Positions 23,800 through 33,976 of a stretch of 64,000 nt of DNA are shown one piece after another (the stretch's first letter is position 1; each line of letters begins with the position of its first letter). This DNA is from Exophiala sp. HKRS030 (Eukaryota > Ascomycota > Eurotiomycetes > Chaetothyriales > Herpotrichiellaceae). The position numbers were made by a program, and so were the translations under genes. The stretch spans positions 1,488,001-1,552,000 of the forward strand of contig JAHWDD010000010.1 of assembly GCA_023897205.1 (NCBI GenBank), given 5' to 3'. A model generated the notes under the pieces. The model was not told the DNA's origin, ran no database searches, and saw only the letters and a list, made by a program, of their open reading frames with translations.

Positions 23800-25166
23800 G
23801 CACAAAAATAGCCTCTTTTTGGTCGATCTCGCATCATCCACCTCTTCCACTTAGTCGAGATCGATTCCTCGCGATTAAACGATATCTTTGTGTCTCTTCA
23901 TCATCTTAGCCTCCTATAGATTATCCTCCTTGGTTTTGGCGAGTTGCCGACGCGCTAGAAGTCTTCCGCAAGTGCCTACAAGAGTTCCTCCTTCCTGGGA
24001 GTTATTTAGCTGTTGACGAGTCGAGCCTTAAGTTCCACGGGCGCAGCAGGTATATCTTTCGCTTAGATCACAAACCTAACAAATCTAGCTTTGTTATCTA
24101 CACAATTGCAAGTCATGAAGGAGCAATTCACGACTTCCTCGTCTCCTCACCGAAGGATGGGATAGAGGCTATTCCTCGCGATGGAATCACAGTTGATTTA
24201 GCAATAAGGTTAACAAGAGCAAGGAAACAAGGCATAACAGGAGCGACAGTAACTGAGGTTTACCTGTCAATAATAAAGAGTGTTGTGTATACCCTAGTTT
24301 ATCGACTAACTCACTTATCTCATCGATCTCAGGGCCTTGCATTCCTTTGCTTTACAGACAACCTCTTTACTGACTCTCACTTAGCAAGAGCCCTGTTATC
24401 ACTTAATGTCGCTATCTATGGAACGATGAGGCGCAACGCGCCAGGCCTAGACCCTCTCCTGCGCGCTATTACCTCTCCTAAGTCGAGAATTCTCGCCGAC
24501 GACTCGATTACCTATCGAATCTATAACGACAAGGTCCTCACTGTCGTCTAGAGAGACCCTAAACGACAGCACTTAGTGCTTTTCTGTACAATAGCCTTTC
24601 CTCCATATCACAGAGAGTTAGCACTACGAAAAAGTCGCTTTACAACAGGCTAACTACTTAGGTCAGGCTTCACAAGGATTACAGTTAAGTAACCCTTATT
24701 TGCGGTGCAATACAACCTTTACATAGGCCACGTCGACGTCGCTAATCATCTCCGCAAGATACACAGCGTCAGGAGGCCTAAACAAGCTAAATGGACGAAG
24801 GTTTTCATCGATTAGATAATTGACACGGCCTCTATTAATACCTTTTTAGCCTGGAAATAGGCTTACTCTATTATCGACGAGGGACACCGAGAACGAGAGT
24901 TTTTTATGAAAGACTTAATTTTAGGGCTTCTAGAGAGTCCTGACATTACGCACAGGCCGTTACAACGAGCAAAAAGTACTTACTGTCGCTGGAATCGCTG
25001 TTAGGCGTCGACTTACAGGCCTCGACAGGCACTCGGTGAGATCGACTCAAATAGGCGTTAACTACCGTCGCGCAGGACATTCGGCTACTGCGAATTCTAT
25101 AAGATCCCCCTGTGTATCGATAAAGGCTGCTTTTAGGCCTTTCACCAGGCTAAAAACCTCCCTTAG
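23800..25166 (+). pseudogene. piggyBac transposase (DDE_Tnp_1_7-like) with stops
   Basis: A single frame carries LSRDRFLAIKRYL (about 23850), PPWFWRVADALEVFRK, and LPGSYLAVDESS with the first catalytic Asp (about 23990). Then come CFTDNLFTDSHLA with the second Asp (about 24350), GHVDVANHLRKIHSV with the further conserved Asp (24726), and a C-terminal Cys-rich tail (CRWNRC, YCEFYKIPLC, KGCF) like the zinc-binding tail of piggyBac transposases. Stops interrupt it about nine times, mostly at plausible Trp/Gln sites; one is TAG at 24549 after VLTVV. The longest uninterrupted piece is about 210 codons, 23919-24551. N-terminus is unclear upstream of 23800. Confidence 0.85.
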
Positions 25167-25376
25167 TTAATACCTAAGTGCATGGAAAGGAAATAAATGT
25201 ATTCCCAGGCATATCACGTGTTACACAACTTTGCAATACCACAAAATCTCTATACACTAAAAAAATGGAGCAAAATTTGTATCATTCGGTAGAGAATTGC
25301 AAGTGCTATCAATGACATTAATTACATCATCTCAACTCTATTCCTCATAGAAAAATGGGTGAGAAACGAAATTACA

Positions 25377-25425
25377 GGATGCGAGATGTGGGGCGCGCTA
25401 ACATTCAAATTTCAGGTGCGGAGGG
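25377..25425 (-). repeat. Right terminal inverted repeat, 49 bp
   Basis: Perfect inverted match to 23236-23284, defining the right end of the piggyBac element. Confidence 0.95.
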
Positions 25426-26357
25426 ATTGTTTCACCTTGACCTTGTTATGCAGGTTTAGGTTGAGGGCACCGTTGATGGGTCACGAGGTGTCAAGGATGC
25501 AGCATTGCAAAGGAATATATACTTTGGTGGCGAGGGGAAGTGTCAAAGCATGTTTACACCTGCAGACACTGTTAGGAGTGAGGACTTGAGTATTTTGAGC
25601 GGGGAGGGACCAAGGCGACGGGTGGGAGGCACCTAGGGTAGGCTTTGACAATGCTTTTACATGGTCAGCCAGTAGGTACGGAAGTACAAGAAAGTATCTC
25701 CAGCCTGTGGACACTGGAATACCTCGAGTTTCCTAAACGGCCATCGATGCCAAGTCAACCTACTTGCAAGCTCATCTCTTCCACCCGGTGATGGCGCACG
25801 TTTTTTAAGGTCGGTTGGTGGGTAGACATGTGTGGCATGCGCAGCGATCCAATGATAGGGAGGATAAAGCCGACGACAGTGACAGGCAGATCGGGTGGTT
25901 TATCCGTGACGGCGATCCGATGGGCATTTACAGTACCATGTAGGTGCCCACGGGTGCCATGACTATTTATCATGAACGATGATGTGCAGAGCTTTTACCT
26001 TGTTTTGCCTGCCCTGCACGTCTGACCAGTGACCATTGACCACTCGGTTTGCAAGACCAACCCATGATCCAATTGGCAAGCCGCAATCTGGGTACAGAGT
26101 TCCTTGCCTTGCTCTGGGAAGGAGGGTATGTTGATCTCCCAAACCCATGCAGGCTTCAGGAGTACGGTAAAAACGAAGCGGGAATAGAATCCAGCCATTA
26201 GATACGGAGTATAGACATAGACATTAGACATGCAACTCGCAAGCCCCGCATGCCCGGCCAACAACAACCACAACAACCACATCATCAATATCATCAATAT
26301 CATGATCGTCATCATCATCACCTTCTACAGAGGTACTGTACCTACCACCTCGTCCTC

Positions 26358-26385
26358 CACACACACACACACACACACACACACA
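26358..26385. repeat. (CA)n microsatellite
   Basis: Fourteen CA units. It underlies the VCVCVC-like frames on the minus strand, which I reject as genes. Confidence 0.95.
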
Positions 26386-26582
26386 GGATAGTCTTTTCGA
26401 TCGACGCACGATGATGAATGTCACGATCAAGGTGTCCATGTGTCTACATATACCTGTCCGTCACGTTGTGAGAATATATGGACACGCTGTATCTATCCTA
26501 TGTGCCTGTCAAGCATGCATGCATGCTGCGAGCTTCGACCTGCGTGCCATGCAGGCTCCCTGCCAACGTCAAATTACGCGTT

Positions 26583-26595
26583 GGGGGGGGGGGGG
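26583..26595. repeat. G13 homopolymer
   Basis: Thirteen consecutive G; a matching C12 run lies at 30356-30367. Length of such runs is unreliable in many assemblies. Confidence 0.9.
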
Positions 26596-26770
26596 TACAT
26601 TGGCTGAAGGAATGGATTCCCACCCACCTACATACCTGCAAAGCAAGATTTTTAATCTCGTTTTATCGAGATTTGACCGTTTGTTTGATGGAACAAGCAC
26701 CGAGCACTGCAGCCGTGGAGTGCCGTAGGCATGTACTCACGTGGTACTGTACATAGGTACAGTACATAGG

Positions 26771-27770
26771 TACTCCGTACTGTAGTTGGGTTTTTGGAAA
26801 TTTAATTAAAAACGAAACGGGAAAAAAACAAGTCGGCTCGTGGGCGACCTGATCCGGAGATATCCGTGAGATTGAGGCTCGGTAACTATGTACTGTACTG
26901 TACATTCCTGCGGTAAGACGTACATACTGTACAAACGGAGTACATACAAGTATGTGCTTGGCGTGAGTTATGTACACTAACTACATAGGTACCTACGGAG
27001 TAGTTATGTAGGTGCCTGGCGACTCGAGGCTCGAAGGTCGGAAGGTGAAATATGTACAAATACGTAGATCGAACGTTGTGTCAGGGCCTTGTGCAATTAA
27101 TTGATTCATTAATTGATTGATTGATCAATTGATCGAATTATCTAGGACTGAGAGAACTTTCTCTTTATTGGGAACCACGGTGCTGGAATGTCGCGAAGCA
27201 CACACACACACACATCCATGCCTCTCCCAGGTCAGGTACATACGGAACGATGACCATTGAACCCACGAATCTACAAATCCCAAACCCCCCGAAAAACTCG
27301 TACACACCCAGGGAGGTGCTCCCTCGCATGTCTCTGTTCTCGTGCAATCATAGTTTCGGATAGGTGCAGGTGTCAGAAAACCCAGTTTGTATAACGACAA
27401 GGACGTAATCTGGCTTCTAACTAGCTGGCCGGATCGCTGGATGCAGGCAAATACAAACAGACATGCGCAGTGATGCATAAATAAATACATACATGCATGC
27501 ATACATATTAAGTACATGTGTACTAGGTACTGTACATAGCTAGGTATGTACATACGTACAACCAGACCAGACGCACCGTTAAGGGGCCAACAAAAATTAA
27601 TCCAGGGATGATATGGAAAAAATAGCCTTGGGGAAATCCACAACAAAACTCGATAGTCTTTGCGGGAGGAGAGATTGGCTGGCGTCGGCGTCGGGCGCGT
27701 GGGATTCAAGAATGGGACCTTGACCATGGGCCATGGGCCACTTGGTGGGCTTCAACGTATGTACTCCGTA
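26771..27770. repeat. Dispersed 9-mer TACGGAGTA copies
   Basis: Exact copies at 26771 (-), 26994 (+) and 27762 (-) within 1 kb, with further exact copies at 36637 (+) and 57977 (+) and many near matches (29519, 29829, 29869, 30250). They sit among gtacagtac-like palindromic stretches in intergenic DNA. Confidence 0.7.
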
Positions 27771-28398
27771 TGTACTGCAATTCAGACCGAGACATGGTGC
27801 ACACAGTGCAGGTAATAAGACTTTGGGGACTTAAACTAAGTGCCTTTCTCGCTTCATGCTCCATGCACACGCACACACACGCACGGCATGCATGCCGTGC
27901 ATATTGGGAGGGGCTGTTCTGCAAGAATTAAAATTCAGGAGAACTGGAGCATGATGGACTTGCGACGAGTGCGAGGGCGTTGTTCATACGTGCATTGATT
28001 TTTCGAGATACCGTACGGACTACAGGAGGTAACCCCGTGCACCTACCGGGCAGTATCTGAGTATGTTTCGACGAATATCAAGTGACCAAGGTAGGTCCCA
28101 AAGGTAAGCACAAAAGCTGCCCTTTAGTCAGTTAGTCAGTTAGGAAACTTTCCAGGTGCTTCGTATTCTGTCCCGTAGTCTTTAGATGCTCTGTGCAATA
28201 TGGTTTGACGTTGAGATCGACCCTGTGACCTTGATGACGGGTCCACGATCACGACGGTGATGCTGATTGAATTCAAAAAAAAATCAAAATGACTGACGGA
28301 CGGAATTCTCAGTTTGGTGGGCAAGTTAGTTGGTGCGAAGTCAGACGGATGGATGTAAACCTTGACTTTGCCACGCCTGCCTTGGCACGAGTTGCGCA

Positions 28399-28444
28399 CA
28401 CGCACAACGCACAACGCACAACGCACAACGCACAACGCACAACG
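28399..28444. repeat. Heptamer array CGCACAA, about 6 units
   Basis: Uninterrupted 7-bp units (cgcacaa). The period is not a multiple of three and frames through it are low-complexity, so it is not coding. Confidence 0.9.
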
Positions 28445-28740
28445 TGGGAGACTACCTACAAGAAACTCTGAACAGAAACCGCGTGTCAAGAACGTGTTTG
28501 CGCGCTGATCACTGGCTGATCGTGTGCTGATCGTTGGCTGATCGACCCGCCAATGTCAGTGTGAGAAAATACACAGTTGGTAGTACGTACACATGTCCAG
28601 AGAAAACGTGTTGGACCCAGGACGAACATTTGTTAAGCCTTTGCACGCCTGCTTTCCGTCACTACCGTATGCAGGGGTCCCTTCACTGGGAGGGGGGTTT
28701 CGCAGGTGGCTCCCGGGGTTGCAGGGGCCTTTTTCCAGGC

Positions 28741-28768
28741 GATGGGGGGGAGGGGGGAGGGGGGAAGT
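28741..28768 (+). repeat. G-rich tract with quadruplex potential
   Basis: Three runs of about six or seven G separated by single A, directly after another G-rich stretch (28680-28740). Four tracts of three G are easily available, so G-quadruplex folding is plausible. Confidence 0.6.
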
Positions 28769-31700
28769 CGCTGATAGCGGGAGGGACACGAGTTGGCACT
28801 ACCTGGGAAGCAGAGGCCGGCCCACTAAGTTCGGAGACAAAAACCCCGAGTCAGACCAGTGGGATAAAAAGACGATCAATGCCTTACAGCACTTGAACGC
28901 CACCTTTAGCCACCAAAAAATCTAAAGGTACTTCCCTAGGTGCTTCCCTAGGTACTAGCCCAAGTGCCTAGTTTGAGCCTAACTAAGTACACGAGCAGCG
29001 TCCACGGGGTCCCAGGAAAGCTCATGGGCCTTGGACCATGGATCTTGGGTGCCCTGCCGTTTCGCCTGGTCGACAGATCTTCAGGTACTAGCTTTTCCAC
29101 GCAGGGTTGATGGCCAGGGTGCTCAATATGCGATACCGTTCCATATATACTTAGGTACGTACACACAACCCACGAGGCTATTTCATGGATACGCAACAGC
29201 AACCTAACCGAACGCTGGTCGGATGATAACGCACTTATTCGACTCGTCGACAGTGTCGTTGCTGAGCTGTGGATCTTTGGTGCCCCTGCCCCTTGAATAA
29301 TTCCGCTTGACAGCCACAAGCGCACGGAGCACATACCATAACTACAAATGGACAAGTGTTGATCGGTGATCGTGATCGACGCGAGATGCCTTGTGTGTAA
29401 AGTGGCTTTTGCTCTGCCGGTGCTAGGTGATAACCCCCAGTGCCCCCCTCCCTAATGACCGATGGCCTGGGCGTTTGGATATCTCGAATCCACTGAGGGG
29501 TAAGCAATTACATACCTGTACGGAGCACGTACCGAGTCCACAAACGGTAGGCAGCCTGTACACTGTACAGTACGTTGTAGGCTACAGGTCGATTAGTAGT
29601 TTGGGATTGACCACAGCCTCTCGGATTTCGTCTTCAAATGAGAAAGATGCTGATATGACTGCAGCGGATGGAAAATTGCCAAGTCATCCAAAATGATATC
29701 ACGAGGATAAGGATGATCAAAAGTCTTTGCCTTGTGGGAGGCGTGGTTCCAACACGAGACTTTCCCTCACAACCAATCAACTCGATGGATTTCTCCAGCT
29801 AGCAAACACACTGAGTAAAACTAAATACTACGGAGGAAATACTGGTACTTGACTTAACATCCTTAACTACGGAGGATCTGCCTGACCCTGCATTCAGTGC
29901 TCGGTACAGGTAGGTACCATACACACATAAAATTAGTTAATTGCCTTATGTAGCCAAGTCTGTCGCAAACCTTTGTGTGCACATGTTTACCTCTGTAGGT
30001 CCGGAGTTACTTGTAGACTGTCTCCACGATGCCTCTGTTCATTCTAACTAACTTGGCTTCCAATATTTCGCACCTGCACGCCTAGGGGCTACCTGGCTGT
30101 TGCTGGCCCAGGATCGTTAAGTTGGTTGGTTAGGGGACCCCTCGAGCTCCTCAGTTGGCCCTTCGGGTATTTCGTGCAGCACCCTTGAACCTGAGCTAAT
30201 GAATACGCCCTGTACATACGGATACAGTACAGACTCCCTACAGTACAGTGCATACTCCGTCCAGTACTCCATACAGAGACTTGCCGGACATGGTCGCAGG
30301 GCAGGGTACACACTCCGTCCTGCCGCTTGCGCATGTACAAACCTACAGTACAACTCCCCCCCCCCCCAGCACCCCATGCTTGCAATGCTTTTTGATCCAT
30401 CGTCCTCCCAAGTCCAAGGTGAATCTCTATTTAGTGGATACTCGCCCCTCTCCGCTTCTCGACGCCACTTATTTGCTGTAATTGTAATTGAAATTCTTTC
30501 GTCGTCCTTTCATTCACCATACATCACTCGCCCGCTCACCACTCACCACTCACCACTCCGCAATCTCCAGAACTCGCGACGCGCTAGTTGAGTACTGAGC
30601 TCAACACGTCAGAAAGTGTTGTGCCAGTGCTGCAGTGGCTTCATGATTCATACTCGCCATGGTGCATTCACATGTATTGGCTAACGGCCTATCTATCTAC
30701 AACCAGTCAGACCTCCTATCCGAACGAGAATCCACTATTACTAAAAGTGGCAATATCAAAATTCCATCTCACGTGCCTTCAGCGGACGGTGGTTTGTTAC
30801 CTCCACCTACCATCGAGCCCATTCATGTCCTCAGCCTTCAGTGTTGAAAGTTAACACATACGCATAACTCCTCAACGGTGGTAACGCTTACGGAAAGAAA
30901 ATCAATTTCGCTCTCTTATGATTCACCCTGCGTGGCTCGGCTCGGCTCAGCTCAGCTCAGCCCAACCACTCCTCCCTCGACCGAACCGAATATGTAGGTA
31001 CTTATGTACGGACTCACCGCCTAAGGAGAGACAGGTAATCAGCTACATATGTACTGCACGTCCGTCGACCTCCCTTTCTCAGACAACCGAGATTTGCGGT
31101 CAATCCACCCCCTGGTAAACCTTTCCACTGCTGCTGGCCTTGCTCCATTGAAAAGAGATATGCCCCAGACCACATACCATTGGAGCCTTTCTTGACAGCT
31201 GTCAAAAGAGGTTTTTTTTTCTCACACACTCTGTTTGAGTTTTCTCATGCATACAGATCTATCTATGTACCGAGTACTCAGCTTCTGACGGGCAACATCA
31301 TACAGCCAGCGGGGGACAGCACCGGATCTCTTTTTTTCTTAATTTCGGTGGATCGTTGTCTGTGGATGACCTCATCGATCTGCCGAGACGACATACGCTT
31401 CTCATGTCATGTCATTGTGCGTTTCCCAGGCCTGACCGCTTCCCCAAAGCAATTTCCAGAGCCGATGCGCATGAAGCTCGGATGAGCAACAGGAACAGCA
31501 ATAGCAACAGTATTAACGTCAATAACAGCCTTTCCTCGAGCGCCATGTACATTACAGTATACTACACTACAGACCACCAGGGAAGATTCCAGGAGATGTC
31601 TCTCGACCATTTCCGGGCCATGGCAGTGCAGATTCCTAATGTGCAGGTCTTGGTGTGTCCTTACCCCTTGTCTCTTCAGATGCAGGATCCATGTGACGGG

Positions 31701-31910
31701 GACATATCTCATGCTCATGCTCATGCCCATCCTCATACTCAGGTGGGTGTCATTGACGGTGGTGGCTGAATCATTTCTCGTGCGATATGAATTTGCTTGC
31801 GTCTGGTGATCAATCACTCTCTGACAGTCGTTTCCCACCGCCCTGGAACAGAAACTAAGTGCAACCCAACAGCAGCAGAGTATGAATCTCGCGTCGAATT
31901 TGAAGCCTAT

Positions 31911-31949
31911 CATCCCCATCCCCATCCCCATCCCCGTACCCGTACCCGT
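31911..31949. repeat. Hexamer array CCCCAT then CCCGTA
   Basis: About four CCCCAT units followed by three CCCGTA-type units. Frames here are repetitive and not taken as genes. Confidence 0.85.
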
Positions 31950-32219
31950 TCTTCTACGTCCGGTCACGCCAAACTTACCCAGACCCACGAGAAACGCGCG
32001 ATTGAGTTGTCACCTCTAATGACCTCGTTGCGTGTTCTCAGTGACGGGTTCGGTTGTCGCAGTCCCGAGTTCTGTTCATAGGACAGAAAGTGACTAGACG
32101 TGATCACGAGGCAGCGAGCCTAGCTTGCAAGGTCTGTTCTTGAGTCTTGGATTTCACGTCTGTGTATGTGTTTGTGATGGAGAAGTGTATGATTGAGAAG
32201 TGGTCACGTCCCGCCGGTG

Positions 32220-32323
32220 TTCGAGGTATCACAGCTACTTCCATCACCGAACGTGAATGCGGTGTTTTGTCTTCGAAGTATCACAGCGACTTCCATCAGC
32301 GAACGGGAATGCAATGTTTGATC
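32220..32323. repeat. 52-bp tandem duplication
   Basis: The segment at 32220 (ttcgaggtatcacagc) recurs at 32272 (ttcgaagtatcacagc), with matching acttccatca and gaatgc blocks. About 85 percent identical by eye. Confidence 0.8.
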
Positions 32324-33733
32324 CTCTATCATTGACAACGGTCAGACACAACTGGGCGTGTCTTTCTTCCAGCTATCGTACCACCACAAGCAAGCTATCT
32401 AACTGCAGATTCTAAACAAAACTCATTAAAGAAAAAAGAAATATCTCTCCCACCACGGCGGTCAAGTGTTTTCATCTCGACGATACTCTCGACGTGAGGT
32501 ATCTACTGAGATCTTCCCCAAGGCCACCTTCGCTTGGCTTTGCGACTTCCAAGGGGCTTCACAACTGCAAGAACACATCAATTGCCCAAATCATTCGTCG
32601 TTATGCATTTATCATCAAAAGCAATGTCGTCGTCCTCATCGTCATCGGTTTCAAGATAACATCCCCCACCCCATCTCCCCTCAATGCACTGGGCACCAAG
32701 TAGTCGTTTAACATGTTTTCTCGAGCACAACCGCCGGACACAAGACAATCAACCAGTTCCTCTTGCCCCATTCCCTTCTTCTCCCTTCCAACCAGTATTC
32801 CTCATGCAATTGTTCCAAGCTCAAGAGGCCAAGGTGCAACCAAAAACCAACTGTTATGACACCGACCCAGGACGTGACAAATGATGCTTACTTTCAACCT
32901 TAGCTGTGATCCTTGGAAGTGAGCTCTAGCCAGCAGGCCAACCGCGTCGTCTACCCAATTTCCAGCTCAAAGAGAAAAATGAATTCGTCGTTGACTGCCT
33001 GGCGTTGAGGGTGCCATGGCAGCTTGTGTAAAACCTCCATGCACTGACGTAGTTGATGAATGGACCTGGAACGAGGACTTGGCTCGAATGTGAAAGGGCA
33101 TTTGTGACCACACCAAGCTGAGGGGGAATAAGTTCCTTCCTCAACTTGTACAAGCAAAGTCGTGAGGTGTACATGATATTCGTCGTTGTCGTTGATGTTG
33201 TCAAGCTCGAATTGGCTATGTATATCGAGGTGAGGTTGAGTGATATGAATGTGTATGAAGGGGACAGAGGGAGAAAAGGGGTTCAAGTCATGTGAGAGAT
33301 AAATAAACTAGCGTTGATCCAGGATACAAGACTGTTTGCCGACTTGCACCTGATGAGGGCACAACACTTGTTGGTGGAGCCACAAGGGTCCTGTCTGTTA
33401 TCTCGACAGTTGCTTTTTGAGAGTGACTCGACAAGGCCCCTGATGGCTGTTATCAATGGCGAAACTGAAGACATCGCTGGGTCTGTCGTTGAGAAAGAAG
33501 GCCATGTGGGTAAGATCAACACACGCGGTGGAACGGTCGACGATTCGAGTGCTGATTGATATGACGATTGGTTCGAGGCTATGTAAACGGCATCCATGAC
33601 CATAGCCAGCGTCGGACATAAACGAGTGGGTCCATATGCGCGACCAACAAAGAAAAGACGGAAGGGGTCGCTGAGGAGGAGACAGACGGAGAGAAAAGGA
33701 CCCATATCCACCACGATAGTCGTATCTCCTCGA

Positions 33734-33976
33734 TCATTCTGGCGTGGTGTCACGGCTCTGTGCACCAGTGCGCACCTTACAGGTGGCATCCTTATAATGC
33801 TCACAGATCGAACACCGATCTGGAGCTAAGGCCGGATTCATTGGATTTTTGCATTTGCAACAAGTCCACCAGCCCGTCATATCAGGCCGGCCATCGGCAA
33901 ATTTCGCTTCAGGGCCTCTTTGTCGTGGAGCAGAGGAGGAACGAGAGGGCGCAGAGGTTTGCACTTTGACCGGCAT
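33734..33976 (-). CDS. Small putative zinc-ribbon protein
   Basis: An 80-residue single-exon frame. The N-terminal half is Ser/Arg-rich. Residues about 33-66 read GWWTCCKCKNPMNPALAPD followed by RCSICEHYKDATC. The paired CxxC-type cysteines with the WWTCC entry and NPAL spacer resemble a short zinc-ribbon motif seen in many hypothetical proteins of filamentous fungi, a family with no assigned function that I know of. The motif residues are what separates this frame from the surrounding non-coding frames. The ATG at 33976 follows cgagcc. Upstream exons cannot be ruled out, and it could be a decayed paralogue. No neighbour suggests a role. Confidence 0.5.
   Translation of the reverse strand: MPVKVQTSAPSRSSSAPRQRGPEAKFADGRPDMTGWWTCCKCKNPMNPALAPDRCSICEHYKDATCKVRTGAQSRDTTPE

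Larger units (their letters stand above)
23236..25425 (+). mobile_element. piggyBac-type DNA transposon, inactivated
   Basis: 2190 bp bounded by perfect 49-bp terminal inverted repeats that start CCCTCCGCAC, similar in style to the CCC ends of piggyBac elements. The inside encodes a piggyBac-family transposase reading frame. The flanking four bases are catc and attg, not the TTAA duplication expected of the superfamily, so either the site has mutated, ends were processed, or this group uses another target. Many in-frame stops prevent self-mobilisation. Unlike the LTR elements it is not strongly AT-rich. Confidence 0.85.
25426..33733. other. Gene-free region, normal composition
   Basis: Over 8 kb without a supportable protein gene. 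Open frames up to 200 codons occur on both strands, but they are low-complexity (CA-, CAT- or poly-G-driven) or lack any coding texture, and they overlap each other. The sequence is not RIP-mutated. It holds scattered microsatellites and repeated tacggagta and gtacagtac-type motifs. Non-coding transcripts or a gene with many tiny exons cannot be excluded. Confidence 0.5.

Noticed and set aside
27125..27727. 200-codon minus-strand frame
   Set aside because: Spans CA and CAT repeats, repeated HMY/CMH-type residues, no motif and overlapping frames on other phases.
28399..28444. Possible CRISPR-like short repeat
   Set aside because: Units are adjacent 7-mers without spacers, in a eukaryotic genome.
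31407..31988. 193-codon minus-strand frame
   Set aside because: Driven by hexamer repeats (GTGMGMG, MSMSM); no coding texture outside them.
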